From Verrucomicrobiales bacterium (GTDB lineage Bacteria > Verrucomicrobiota > Verrucomicrobiia > Limisphaerales > JAYPXF01), in the NCBI GenBank assembly GCA_002715965.1, contig PBAL01000079.1:34779-98778 (forward strand): a stretch of 64,000 bases of DNA, written 5' to 3'. A program made the position numbers and the translations under genes. The notes beneath the pieces are model-generated. The model saw nothing but the letters and a program-made list of their open reading frames with translations, was not told where the DNA came from and ran no database searches. Positions within the stretch are counted from its first letter, which is position 1. Each line of letters starts with the position of its first letter. Below are positions 26,701 through 36,596 of this stretch, piece by piece.

Positions 26701-28584
26701 GATCATGTTAATCTCACGAATCTCTCAGGGCGGGTGAATTTCATCGAAATGTTGAACGGCCGGACCAACCGTTACGCAAGGGATCCGTTGCAGGGCGTGT
26801 TTTGGCGTACGAATCGAACAGCGTTTGGAACTGGGTCGACGAATATCACGATATCCAATACGCCCGCTGGCGAGACGTATCAGATCATGGTAGGGATGGG
26901 CCGTTCACCGATTCAAGGAATGCCCATTTCAAGTATCTGGCGCGAATTCAGCCTGGATTCATTCAATTCGCGAAACGCGTTGCGTACCGCAGACTTTGAA
27001 AACTTCGCCACCCAGATCAACGGGCCGAGCCGGCGATTGCGAATGCAGGTGCCGTTCAGTCCAACCCGGAAGGCGATGCAGAATCTGACCTTTGAGGCAA
27101 ATGACCCCCTGGTGCATTACTCCACCAAGGATCTGGGTGGTTATATTCCGGAAACGGATTTCAGGTTCTATCCCAGCGGAATCAACCCGGGGACAGAACA
27201 GATATATATTCGCAATCACAATTACGCCTGGGGGGATCGGATTCGGTTTCGGACACTGCAAGGCGGGACCTTGCCACAAGGTCTCACGAACGGGGTTGAT
27301 TACTACGTCGTAGATGTCGATAACACCGATCCGTTCTGGCTTACTTTCTCGCTCACCTATGGTGGACTGCCCGTTGACATTCAGACCTTCGGCAGTGGTG
27401 TCTTCGTGGCAATGAGCCAGGTGACCCTGGGCAATGAGATCATAGCGCTTTCATCCACGAATCAACCGAGAGATATTTTATTGGGGACGCTCGGTAACAC
27501 CAATGATTCCTATCGGCCTTGGGGTGGTCATCCAAGGCGCGCTTCGGGAACAACCATATCCGAAGCCAGGGACTATAAATATAATTTGTCGATCAAAGAT
27601 CCTGCGATCTACGGCACGGAATACTGGAATTTTCCGGAACGTCGATTTCCTTCAATCGGTTGGATGGGCCGAGTGCATCGGGGCACACCTTGGCAGACGA
27701 TCTACATGAAATCGGCCATTGCGAACACAAACGTCTGGGACGAATGGGCCGGTTCTTTCATGACACACCCGACGAATGACTGGCAGTTGTTCGACGCTTT
27801 TGCGGCCCACCTGAATGACAACGCTTCCCGCGGGCTGCTCTCTGTCAATCAGACCAACGCTGCTGCTTGGGCTGCTGTTCTCGGGGGCGTGGTTGCGATA
27901 GGGAATTCGCCCCCCTACTATACGAACTTTTTTCCGAACAAGGTATCATACACAATCACACCCAATACACATGCGTTTCGATTGATCCATGAGGGTATCG
28001 TTGAAACGCATCGTCAACAGGGTGGATTCCGCCGAATGGGGCATGTTCTCTCTGTGCCGGAACTATCCGTAGGTTCCCCGTTTCTCACTGCAGGTGGGTT
28101 GCTATGGCAAGTGGGAGGAAACTTTCCGCGTGGGGTCTTCGCTTACCACCGCGGACAGCGATATCGGAGTATCGCAAATCATATCGCGACGAAGGAACTT
28201 GAGCCGCCCAATGCAACCCGCTGGGCTCCGACTTGGGCCGCGACTGAAGAATTGCTCTATGGGTATACCGACGAGATGGTGGAACAGGTGCCGCAGCAGA
28301 TCATGGGACTGCTGAAGAAGGAGGAGTATCCAAGGGTGGCCATTTACGCCTTTGGGCAGAAACTCGCCCCTGCCGAGCAGTCCGTTTATCTTTTTCCCGG
28401 TGATTTCATGGGCATGGTGACGAATTACCAGGTGGTGGGCGAGATGGCGTCGAAGACCATCATTCGAATTGAAGGGCTGCCCGAACCCGGCCAGATCCCG
28501 TTCCCGAACAACAACAGTTACGTGCCCACCGTGTTTCCGCGGGTGGTGGTGGAAGATCATCGCCTGCTGACTACCGACCAGTAA
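23782..28584 (+). CDS. Verru_Chthon cassette protein A, 1600-residue PilX/GspK-like protein
   Basis: The N terminus (KPDGVALVATLIMLSLVTFM) resembles the PilX/GspK start, with a hydrophobic helix but no Glu at +5. It is followed by ARRERRAVSATLSQGDARDA and then about 1500 residues of Asn/Thr/Tyr-rich extracellular-looking sequence with many TNT, NTN and TNF triplets. Position after D, B and C identifies it as cassette protein A. GspK caps the type II pseudopilus and its large size blocks retraction through the pore, so a 1600-residue homologue would be a very bulky tip (inference). The start overlaps the stop of gene C (TAATG). No catalytic motif was recognised. Confidence 0.78.
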   Translation: MKTLNDNSGSPDQWPRVWHASTRKPDGVALVATLIMLSLVTFMTVAFLGVARRERRAVSATLSQGDARDAMHAALEHAQTDLIERLITADDPWSYSLIVSTNFINRTSLVTTLGNQPTDANYPYAATNTLQHQLRNLANLQHLPWVPVWHEDFTNASGDLAYGNGGIEQAYGRFYYDFNQNGFFEPTFSVGYAMPTGGHTFYAEALPGFSYNPTNSSVTGHFVGDPQWIGILQDPTRPHSRENRFVGRYCYLIAPIGKSLDLNYIHNQAKENTNSYTLGGSPSRDAYLRGMGVGSWDLNLGAFISQLNTNNFANTNWIYGPYENLPIPARPAPAPDVALAHAASVLRYRYNNNFSGVASVANMYGGVGVSRLFGIGFDLYSELMPVNLSGVYDLNYQNILNRPWAGGTNTADIVHFQHPNELLQRGGIYNEFAEYLNAVGGDTNDLLQGGYPLQSGFGVRNAEAFHSRYTFYRLMSQLGTDSEPENGRMNLNFDNISTNGNFVSPDNSEIQDGPFKSWSALRFFTNVAQSLLDASVETNVYPRVVGAQTVYVTNYSLGNADPNNFLATNGNRFSGVGLISRNPDGAGGWLPGAFQLGIPQFDGTTNTITYTNNKLMISNIMVYPFNMFTPEVHRLFQVAANLYETAGNAREWDPGISYPPGSRVRRLSRYYNAPGGASAGADPASGGVWVFDEPGAPTVFRPTFRFDSANDIVYLSGFIAESNTAWLSLPYLDIATTNDRFRFLRLPADPLFVNGTNMHIKGIPAIIGARGPARDASGAIVASGLPALNEVTYRPFIGVTRKMELVKTNAADIPRMTNSMYILSVSVDMGAEVWLPYQYTYPRNLELRITNELSLVITNQYGPVLFSRVTNGVVDVVPANTWVPLQAAGSNSIPGNFRTPFRANVDLLRNMAYSTNFPPLPGMTNGGFRPANSALANTAGFTGTNSFQAAELGMVVSNWFSYSAVDTDLNLVVDHVNLTNLSGRVNFIEMLNGRTNRYARDPLQGVFWRTNRTAFGTGSTNITISNTPAGETYQIMVGMGRSPIQGMPISSIWREFSLDSFNSRNALRTADFENFATQINGPSRRLRMQVPFSPTRKAMQNLTFEANDPLVHYSTKDLGGYIPETDFRFYPSGINPGTEQIYIRNHNYAWGDRIRFRTLQGGTLPQGLTNGVDYYVVDVDNTDPFWLTFSLTYGGLPVDIQTFGSGVFVAMSQVTLGNEIIALSSTNQPRDILLGTLGNTNDSYRPWGGHPRRASGTTISEARDYKYNLSIKDPAIYGTEYWNFPERRFPSIGWMGRVHRGTPWQTIYMKSAIANTNVWDEWAGSFMTHPTNDWQLFDAFAAHLNDNASRGLLSVNQTNAAAWAAVLGGVVAIGNSPPYYTNFFPNKVSYTITPNTHAFRLIHEGIVETHRQQGGFRRMGHVLSVPELSVGSPFLTAGGLLWQVGGNFPRGVFAYHRGQRYRSIANHIATKELEPPNATRWAPTWAATEELLYGYTDEMVEQVPQQIMGLLKKEEYPRVAIYAFGQKLAPAEQSVYLFPGDFMGMVTNYQVVGEMASKTIIRIEGLPEPGQIPFPNNNSYVPTVFPRVVVEDHRLLTTDQ

Positions 28585-28685
28585 GAACGGCGGACGATCT
28601 GCTGTAATGCTCGGGAATTGACCGTATTGCTTGAATTTCCGGCAAATCGCTACTGTAGCGTAAGAATGAAAGAAATGGCCTCAGA

Positions 28686-31600
28686 ATGAAGAATCGTACG
28701 TTGTGGATATTGGGTGGGATCCTGCTTGCCGCAGTCGTGCTGTGGCAGGCCCGGACTCGGAATGACGTGCGAGTGGAGCAGGCGAAATCTTCCACGGTGA
28801 CAAAATCGGACGGCGGATTCTTTGCCGAACCAGCTACTGGTAAACGGCAGGCCGGTGCCACCAACTCGAACCTTCTCTCCATTCAGCGTGACCCCGGCTT
28901 TCCCTATCGCCTGAAGAATTCCAGCAAATCTCCTTCCGAAATGTTCCGGAGCGAGACCGGGATAATTCTGCGAAATGCACACATCGAAACCACCGAGCCG
29001 CTGGAGCGGTTGGCGATCCCTGCGCATCTTAAGGCACAGGGGGATCCGGGTGCATATATCGTTCAGGCCAACGGATTTGTGACTGATGAATTCCGGAAGA
29101 TACTGGAAGAAGCGGGCGCAAAGATCGTCAGCTACATTCCGCACAACTCGTTCCTGGTAAGCGCGAGCGAGGAGGTAATCAATGGTCTGCGAGTCAACTC
29201 GGGAGTGAGGAGAGCCGTTCCGTTTGAACCATATTACAAATTGGATTCCAACTTGCTTCCCCTGGCAGTAAATCAGGAAAAGATGCCACCACGCCGGTTT
29301 ATCCGAGTTGCGCTCTTTCCCGGACAGGAAGAACAAGGACTCCAGAAAGTCTTAAGTACAGGTTCCCGACTCTTGCGGAAGACAGAATTCCCATATGGAG
29401 AAGTTCTCACCGTTTATCCGGGTAGGGAGAATTTGGTCGCATTAGCGCAGATCCCTGAAGTGCAGTTGTTGGAAGTACATAATGCGAAAATCTTGTTGAA
29501 CGACCTTACCCGCGTGCGCATGGGAGTGGCTGAGAATGAATCATCTGAGAATCTGGATTTGAAAGGGACGCCAAACGTAGGCACAGACATTCGTGTCGCG
29601 GTGATGGACACGGGTATTCAAACGGACCATCCACACCTGAACAACAGGGTTGAACTGATCAGTCACGGGACAAACTTGGCGACTACTGTGCACTCCTCTC
29701 CATTGTCAGACGCCTCAGGTCACGGGACACATGTTGCGGGCATTATAGCCGCCGACGTGCCAGTGAACGCGGGATTAAATCCCGTGCACGGTTCGTCTGC
29801 AGGAAACATATATGATGGAAAAGCGCCCGAAGCGTTCGTTGTGCCTCTCCCGATTGGGGCTGCGGAGGCGGACCCAGTCATCACGGGTGGAATGATTACG
29901 TCGGTCGATGTGACGTATGGATCAGGGGGGTACGCTGTTCCACCTATTGTATATATTTTCGATTCTACTCCCTATACCACCAATGCCATGGGCGTGCAAT
30001 TGACTCCGGGAGCGGGGGCATCATACGGTGCGGAGATTTCCCAAGGAGTGGTCACTGCGATTACAAACAGATCTTCTGGCAGCAACTACAATCCGACCAA
30101 CACTTTCATTGTGATCGATCCGCCGCTGTCAGATTTTCAATTACTGACCAACATAGCGGGCTGGCCGAACACCATCCACATCGTCAACAATAGTTGGGGA
30201 ACCGGTTTTGGAGGCTACGATACGGTTGCAGCCACCTATGATGCTTCGGTACGGGACGCGATGCCGCATTGGTACGGTGAGCAGGCATTGAATCATGTTT
30301 TTGCGGCTGGTAACAATGGCTTTGGCACGAGGAGGGGCGAGGGAGGAATTCCCGATTCCCTTGATTCACCGGCAACTGCCAAGAATGTGATTACCGTCGG
30401 TGCGGTGGAATCTGAGAGAAATATCCCCAGTGCTCCCGCCGCCGGACACCCATTTGTGAACGAGGAAACCGACCGGGCCGGCGACGTGGCAAACTTTTCC
30501 AGCCGTGGCAATGTGGGGATCGGATTGGAGGGTGAGTTTGGTAGGTTTAAACCGGATCTGGTGGCTCCTGGCACGTGGATACTCTCTTCTGCGTCAACGA
30601 ACTCGACGCGTACAAGCATCGATGCAGCGGCATATCCTAATACCAACAATCCCGGGTTTAGATACGAATCAGGCACGAGCATGGCAGCTCCTGCGATTAG
30701 TGGAATGCTGGCTCTGATGGAAAAGTATTTTCGCGAAAATTTCGCACGGACAAATAGCCCTGCTCTCAACAAGGCTCTACTCATCAATAGTGCGCGTTCC
30801 GTGAAAACAGAGTACGACATTAGTCCCAGAGCAAACATCAACCACCAAGGTTGGGGCTTGCCTTCCCTTTCAAACGCCATTCCGGACGTTTCGAGAATCG
30901 GACAGCTAGCAACGCTGGCCACTACGAATGGACAATTGGTGTTCCTAGACCAGAGGGCCGGCGTGAGGCGGAATCTCAAGACTGGTGAGACCCATGACTA
31001 TGACGTGGAAATAACAGGTGACGCATTGCTGGCGCCTCTTCGGGTGACATTGGTTTGGACAGATCCTCCCGCCAATCCGCTCTCTGGGATCAAGTTGGTC
31101 AATGATTTGGACCTTAGTGTCTCAAATGCTGCATTTGTAAACAGCGAGGTCTACCTCGGCAATTACATTGCACAGGGTGAGGACTTCAACACAGCATTCT
31201 TCGCCTCAACAAATTCCGATTTCACTGAAAATCACGACATTGTAAACAACGTCGAGCAGGTGATCATTCCTTCCGTAACCAACTCAGGTACCGCACGATA
31301 TCATATTCGCGTGAGTGGAGCGCGGGTCAATGTGAATGCCGATATTCTCGATACCAATGAGGTTGTTCAGGATTATGCGTTGGTGGTCTCAGTGGATCCA
31401 CGTCCTGGAGACAATACGGGCACACGACGGCTGACGATGACGTATAACATCCTGACAAATGCGCTTACCACAAATCGGCCGGTGGAAGCCATTTTAAACG
31501 GTATTCCTGAACGGGAGCAAATCGTCGGGGCCAACTTTCAGCTGCTGACAAATAATTTCCACGGCTCCACGAACCAATGGAACTTCTACAATTTTACAAA

Positions 31601-34600
31601 CGTGTCGGTTGGGCCGATCACCAACCTTATGACAAATATCACGGGAACCACAACGAATGTGACGACCAATGTGGTGCGCCCGCTGACCAATGTTGGACCG
31701 TATGTTGCCTTTGCCACCTACTTTCCGCCGAATGCTGGACGGCCGAGGAATCGCGATGCTGACATTGATCTCTATATGGCCCGATCAGGGAACGCGCCTC
31801 CCAATGGCATTGACTCTCTGACAAACTTGGACGTTGCCACCATTGAGCATCCAAGCGTGCTCAGGTCGACAAACCGGGGAGGGGTGGAATTGCTGTCGAT
31901 GACAAATGCCAGCATTGGCGAACGCTTTGTGATCGGCGTGAAATCCGAGGATCAGCAAGCCGGCCGATATTCCTTTGTGGCATTGGCTTCGGATGTTCCC
32001 TTTACCCAGACGAATCCGAACGGTGCCGTTGTGATCAACTTCCTGCCGGTTCCGCAGGAGATACCGGATGGCACACCGGACGCACCAGGCGGGGTGACAT
32101 TGTTGGGAATCAACACGCAACCGACTAATGTAATCAACCCGGTGGTTTCCAATACCATTTCGCACGAGAACTTTGGTGATCTCGTTGTATCACTGGGCAA
32201 GGATGGGACAAATATTCTGTTATGGAGTCACAACACCGATGTCCCTCCGGGTGCGTTCAATACACGGACAAGGATATTCAACACAACCAATCCAACGAAT
32301 AGGCCGGACGGAATCTACGATCTTAATTCGTTCCTTGAAATGGACGCGTTGGGTGTCTGGGAATTGACTATTGTTGATGACGCCTTCAATCACACCGGGA
32401 GAATTGACGGTGCTTCACTGACTATCGGAGATCGTAATGGCACGCGAAACCGAGTGGGAGACCAGACATCGTTTATCATCAACCTTGGGGCAGGCGAGAC
32501 CTTTGTGGATGTGGTGTTCGTGGATCCCACGGTGACGAACATGGGGGTATTTGTGCAAAACTCCCCGAACAGCAATCCAGGTGTAGACTCGTTTGTCGCA
32601 TTCAATGCAGTTCCGCCAGACCCGTTTGCTACGAACGTATTCCAGACGAATATCAATGGCACGAATTTCTCAACAACCAACGTAACCACTAACTTTAATG
32701 TCTCCGCTCTGTACGCGCCAGCGACTGCCACGATGACGAATTTCATCAATGCCGGAACTCAACCACCGCTCCAACCGGGGAACTGGTTCATTCGAGTGGT
32801 AAATAATACCGCCGGTCCACTGACATTGAACGTACTGGTCGATTTCTATCGCGACATCACTCTGGGCGGCTTCGAGACGTTTGCGAATGTCTTGTCGAAT
32901 AATCTGGTCGATATATCGACCACGAACCTGACGGTGACTGTGCCGGACTTCAGATTGGTGGCATCTGTCGAGGTCGGGGTGGAAATCGAGCATCCACGTG
33001 CGTCCGACCTCGTACTGAGGCTGATATCGCCCAGCGGAAACAAGGTGTTGTTATCGGAGAACCGCGGGTGGACGAACGAAAACCTGTTTGCGAATTTTTC
33101 CGAAGACCCGGTCTTGTCCACCTCATTCGTGACGAATCGTACGAATGGTGGTATGCTGCACTTCACCAACCTGATTCCGATCAAGGCGGTCACCAATATC
33201 TTTACCAACGTCATCAGTCCACCTCGACTATTGAATAGCAACATTTTCAATGTGGGCGAGAATACGAGCCCGGAAGGGATTGATTCGATTGGCAGGTCGA
33301 TCTTTATCGTGGGAACGCGAGACGTGGCAGCGTTATCGACATCCTTCGATCAGGGATCATTGCTGAGTTATCCGACTCCAATGACGAATAACTTCATGCC
33401 GACGAACTGGCAGGCTTGGTGGCCGGGCGACAACCCGCTTGGGAACGTCAATCGCGGCAATGTTCGGCTGAAAGACGTTGCAGTGACGCGGCAGCAACTC
33501 TACGCAGTTGCTGACTTGAATCGGGACTACTTTCTGGTAATCCGGCCGAACAACGGAAGTTTCGAGGAACACATCACCGATTTTGATGCGGGGACCACAT
33601 CCGGAAATTTTGCAATTCAGTTCACGACTTTCACCGTTCTGGATCATCTGCATGTCTACCATGACGGTAATCCAATAATCTCGGCGCCGTTCCCAGGTAT
33701 TGGCACGGGGGGATTCGTGACGAGCAACGCGGCCTTTGCGGGTACGAGTTCCTTTATTCGGATTGTCTTCAATCAGGGTGGCAACACAAACATAGGGACA
33801 GCGTGGATCAATAATGGAGTGACGATAACAGGTGGTGCTGCATTGCCCGTAGCGAATCAGTCGATTGTATTGGGTTATGACGTGACCGGATCGAATTTCG
33901 TCGGAGAGGCAGCGAGCGGCGCCCGAATGCTTTCGCGTGGTGTTACCAACAACCCGTATGGGCTCTACGGCAATGATCGTCTTTTCGCGATTACCACCTC
34001 CTTGGAACCTCAGCACACAAATTTCTTCCAGCGGATTGAGAAAACCAATTGGTTATATGTTGTAGGGTCATCGATTTTTTCAGCCTCTACACGGGAGAAG
34101 TTCTTCATGTCAAAAGTTCATCCGGATGGCAGGCCGATCTGGACGTCCACTGAGCAGGTACAGGCAGATGCCGAGGTCACTCTGTCGGGCAGTACCATCG
34201 GCAGTGCCAATATCTTGTTTGGTGGTACGAATTATTCCGTGGCTACTCCGCCCACAGTCACGATCGTGGATCTTTTTGACCAAGGGTCTGGCGCAACTGC
34301 AACTGCAACGGTTGGGGCGAACGGTGATGTGACCGGCATCACGATTAACACGGCAGGAACTGGTTACGTAAGGCCGAAGATTGAGATCGCGAAACCGGGG
34401 TTAAGCAACTCACTTGCGTCCGCAGGACACGATGTGATGGTGATGGGTGGTTCGAATGTCTTCGCAGTCGGCTTCACGAACAGTGGCAGCAGCGACCGTC
34501 CGGCAATCTGGAATTACACCACAAATGGTTACCTCAATTGGGTATTGGGCAACACGAACGTAAACGGGCAGTTTCACGCAGGTGATACCAGTCGTACAAA

Positions 34601-36512
34601 CGTTTATGCGGTGGGCTACACCACAGATGGCACGACCACGGCATCTTATGTCGCCCGTTTTGACCTCAACGGGAACATGGTTACAAATCAGTCGTTTACG
34701 AACCTAAGCGAGGTGGCCGGTTCGCCGGAAGATTTATTGACCGAGGTGCTCGCCATTCAGAATCCAAACCGTGTTTATGCCCTGGGAACGCGTACCAATA
34801 TTGACAATTCCACGGACGCTATACTACTCGAGCTGGATTCTCTTTCATTGAATTTAATTTCCTCAGTGGTCATTAACGGCGGAGGAACGGAGAACGACAT
34901 CGGCAAGGGACTGACCACAGATGGCAAGGATCTCTACGTGACCTATCAGAGCAGGAATGCCGGATTGAATACCACCGAAGTCGCTCGGTTCCGGATCAGG
35001 AACTATTATCAAGCCGAAGAGGACTTGAATCTGTTCCTGGGTGAGCCGACTTGGTTCTTTTACGGCAATACCCTAAATCAGGATTGGACATTGGAGGTGA
35101 AAGACAATCGATTTGGCCAGGGCAGCGTGACAAACGTCACGCCGAAGATCTTGCACTGGAATCTCAATATGACCTACGCAGCGAGTATCATACCTCCTGC
35201 TCTGGTGAATAGTGCGTTCGGGTTCACCGGAACATTGCTGTCGCGGACACCGAAGAGCTTCTTTGTGGATGTTCCGCAAGGAGCGCAGAGCATGACCTTG
35301 AACTTCAATTCGTCGCAACCGATCTCCGCGGCGATCGCCTTGGGTTCATTGCCGGCTTTCGGTGAGACCGGAACGACGACGCTGTTCATACAAGATCACG
35401 GCCAGAGCATAACGCTTTCTTCTGCCACCGGTTTCAATCTGCTTCCCGGTCGCTACTACATCACCGTTCAGACCGGGATCGAGGTCGCGACTCCCACCCA
35501 GATCGAATTGAGTGTTGCGTTCGATGGAAATGATCCGGCACCGGTGATCCCGCTCTTAGCGGACGGAGTAGCGCGGCCGGGCCAGATCCCCGCAAGCGGC
35601 AGCCTGAAGGTGTATCGTTTTGAAGTACCACAGGGTGCCTCCGGTGCGCAGTTCGAACTGTCTCCAGTGATTGGCGACGTGAATCTCTATCTCCGGAAGG
35701 ATGATGGCTCTGGATCCGTACCAACCACTACTCAATTTGATTATCGCAGCCTGCGGTCAGGTGCTGATCCGGAGACAATCTTTGTGGTGCCCGATGCAGC
35801 TTCGGTTAGGGGCCTGACACCTGGAACGTGGTATGTCGGCGTGCAGAACACGGATACGAGTGAGCAGCCTTATACCTTAAAAGCATCTTCCATCAACGGA
35901 ACCCCATACAACGTGATTCCGTTGCCCAATGCGGCGATTGCTCATCCGGAGGAAGTGGTCGGTAATGCGCCGAAGAACATGTTCAAGACCTCTGTTCCCG
36001 CGGGAACGCGTTCGGTGCTTTTCCAAGTGTTCAACCTCACCGGAGACGGTGATTTGCTCGTGCGCAAAGGTGCGTTTCCGGTTGGGAGCAATGCAGACGC
36101 AATCAGCGCGAATGCAGGCACGGCTGCTGAAAGCGTGGCGGTTCGGACGAATGTTGTGCAGACCTCACTCGAAGGCGATTGGTACTTCGGCGTCATCAAT
36201 CGCGATGAGACCAACATCAGCTTCTCGATTTCTCCACGCCTGGCGAACCCGAGTGGATTGTTGGTAAGTGCGGAACCGATTCAGCTTCAGAGTCTGCCAG
36301 TCCCGGCAACGGTGCAGTCGCAGGGTGATTTCAGCTTCGATTTGTCGGGCGTGCCTGGTGAGAGATACCAGGTCTTGTGGTCGGATAGTCTGGCCGGAGG
36401 TTGGGCTGTATTGACGAACATCATTGCCCCTGCAAACGGTGCGATTCAGTTTATCCATCAGAACATCGCGACCAATCGGAACGCGTTCTACCGTATCCAA
36501 CAGGTGCCATAG
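28686..36512 (+). CDS. Giant secreted subtilisin-like protease (S8) with P and PPC domains
   Basis: The 2608-residue protein has an N-terminal signal or anchor helix (LWILGGILLAAVVLW) and a propeptide-like region to about 280. The S8 triad is D308 in VAVMDTGIQTDHP, H346 in SGHGTHVAGI and S665 in ESGTSMAAP; the oxyanion Asn lies near VNNSWG and FAAGNNG. The His-Ser spacing of 319 residues reflects an insert after H346 holding a GSGGY-type repeat that recurs near residue 1850. Downstream are proprotein-convertase-like P domains (ISHENFGDLVVSLGKDGTN; VEIEHPRASDLVLRLISPSG), a region with AVGFTNSG-type beta repeats, two bacterial pre-peptidase C-terminal domains (GDVNLYLRKDDG; GDGDLLVRKG), and a closing Verrucomicrobia-style domain ending RNAFYRIQQVP. 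It lies 101 bases after cassette A, so it may be cargo of that system. Confidence 0.87.
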   Translation: MKNRTLWILGGILLAAVVLWQARTRNDVRVEQAKSSTVTKSDGGFFAEPATGKRQAGATNSNLLSIQRDPGFPYRLKNSSKSPSEMFRSETGIILRNAHIETTEPLERLAIPAHLKAQGDPGAYIVQANGFVTDEFRKILEEAGAKIVSYIPHNSFLVSASEEVINGLRVNSGVRRAVPFEPYYKLDSNLLPLAVNQEKMPPRRFIRVALFPGQEEQGLQKVLSTGSRLLRKTEFPYGEVLTVYPGRENLVALAQIPEVQLLEVHNAKILLNDLTRVRMGVAENESSENLDLKGTPNVGTDIRVAVMDTGIQTDHPHLNNRVELISHGTNLATTVHSSPLSDASGHGTHVAGIIAADVPVNAGLNPVHGSSAGNIYDGKAPEAFVVPLPIGAAEADPVITGGMITSVDVTYGSGGYAVPPIVYIFDSTPYTTNAMGVQLTPGAGASYGAEISQGVVTAITNRSSGSNYNPTNTFIVIDPPLSDFQLLTNIAGWPNTIHIVNNSWGTGFGGYDTVAATYDASVRDAMPHWYGEQALNHVFAAGNNGFGTRRGEGGIPDSLDSPATAKNVITVGAVESERNIPSAPAAGHPFVNEETDRAGDVANFSSRGNVGIGLEGEFGRFKPDLVAPGTWILSSASTNSTRTSIDAAAYPNTNNPGFRYESGTSMAAPAISGMLALMEKYFRENFARTNSPALNKALLINSARSVKTEYDISPRANINHQGWGLPSLSNAIPDVSRIGQLATLATTNGQLVFLDQRAGVRRNLKTGETHDYDVEITGDALLAPLRVTLVWTDPPANPLSGIKLVNDLDLSVSNAAFVNSEVYLGNYIAQGEDFNTAFFASTNSDFTENHDIVNNVEQVIIPSVTNSGTARYHIRVSGARVNVNADILDTNEVVQDYALVVSVDPRPGDNTGTRRLTMTYNILTNALTTNRPVEAILNGIPEREQIVGANFQLLTNNFHGSTNQWNFYNFTNVSVGPITNLMTNITGTTTNVTTNVVRPLTNVGPYVAFATYFPPNAGRPRNRDADIDLYMARSGNAPPNGIDSLTNLDVATIEHPSVLRSTNRGGVELLSMTNASIGERFVIGVKSEDQQAGRYSFVALASDVPFTQTNPNGAVVINFLPVPQEIPDGTPDAPGGVTLLGINTQPTNVINPVVSNTISHENFGDLVVSLGKDGTNILLWSHNTDVPPGAFNTRTRIFNTTNPTNRPDGIYDLNSFLEMDALGVWELTIVDDAFNHTGRIDGASLTIGDRNGTRNRVGDQTSFIINLGAGETFVDVVFVDPTVTNMGVFVQNSPNSNPGVDSFVAFNAVPPDPFATNVFQTNINGTNFSTTNVTTNFNVSALYAPATATMTNFINAGTQPPLQPGNWFIRVVNNTAGPLTLNVLVDFYRDITLGGFETFANVLSNNLVDISTTNLTVTVPDFRLVASVEVGVEIEHPRASDLVLRLISPSGNKVLLSENRGWTNENLFANFSEDPVLSTSFVTNRTNGGMLHFTNLIPIKAVTNIFTNVISPPRLLNSNIFNVGENTSPEGIDSIGRSIFIVGTRDVAALSTSFDQGSLLSYPTPMTNNFMPTNWQAWWPGDNPLGNVNRGNVRLKDVAVTRQQLYAVADLNRDYFLVIRPNNGSFEEHITDFDAGTTSGNFAIQFTTFTVLDHLHVYHDGNPIISAPFPGIGTGGFVTSNAAFAGTSSFIRIVFNQGGNTNIGTAWINNGVTITGGAALPVANQSIVLGYDVTGSNFVGEAASGARMLSRGVTNNPYGLYGNDRLFAITTSLEPQHTNFFQRIEKTNWLYVVGSSIFSASTREKFFMSKVHPDGRPIWTSTEQVQADAEVTLSGSTIGSANILFGGTNYSVATPPTVTIVDLFDQGSGATATATVGANGDVTGITINTAGTGYVRPKIEIAKPGLSNSLASAGHDVMVMGGSNVFAVGFTNSGSSDRPAIWNYTTNGYLNWVLGNTNVNGQFHAGDTSRTNVYAVGYTTDGTTTASYVARFDLNGNMVTNQSFTNLSEVAGSPEDLLTEVLAIQNPNRVYALGTRTNIDNSTDAILLELDSLSLNLISSVVINGGGTENDIGKGLTTDGKDLYVTYQSRNAGLNTTEVARFRIRNYYQAEEDLNLFLGEPTWFFYGNTLNQDWTLEVKDNRFGQGSVTNVTPKILHWNLNMTYAASIIPPALVNSAFGFTGTLLSRTPKSFFVDVPQGAQSMTLNFNSSQPISAAIALGSLPAFGETGTTTLFIQDHGQSITLSSATGFNLLPGRYYITVQTGIEVATPTQIELSVAFDGNDPAPVIPLLADGVARPGQIPASGSLKVYRFEVPQGASGAQFELSPVIGDVNLYLRKDDGSGSVPTTTQFDYRSLRSGADPETIFVVPDAASVRGLTPGTWYVGVQNTDTSEQPYTLKASSINGTPYNVIPLPNAAIAHPEEVVGNAPKNMFKTSVPAGTRSVLFQVFNLTGDGDLLVRKGAFPVGSNADAISANAGTAAESVAVRTNVVQTSLEGDWYFGVINRDETNISFSISPRLANPSGLLVSAEPIQLQSLPVPATVQSQGDFSFDLSGVPGERYQVLWSDSLAGGWAVLTNIIAPANGAIQFIHQNIATNRNAFYRIQQVP

Positions 36513-36530
36513 TCTGCTCGTCCTTTTTTT

Positions 36531-36596
36531 ACCGCAGAGAAGGGACGATCGCAGAGGTGGTTGAGAAGATCTCTGCGATCATCCCCACTCTGCGGT
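36531..36596. repeat. Long nested hairpin between convergent genes
   Basis: ACCGCAGAG (36531-36539) pairs perfectly with CTCTGCGGT (36588-36596), and inside it GATCGCAGAG (36547-36556) pairs perfectly with CTCTGCGATC (36571-36580). A partly paired spacer sits between the arms and the loop is 14 bases. Together they give an imperfect stem of about 26 base pairs between the convergent subtilase and parA genes. A run of seven T lies on the 5' side (plus strand) rather than the 3' side, so it is not a textbook intrinsic terminator for either gene, but it could block both transcripts or be a REP-type element. Confidence 0.7.

Noticed and set aside
28618..28656. Possible promoter before the subtilase (TTGACC, TTGCTT, TACTGT)
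   Set aside because: Boxes are weak or badly spaced, and the gene may be read through from the pilin cassette.
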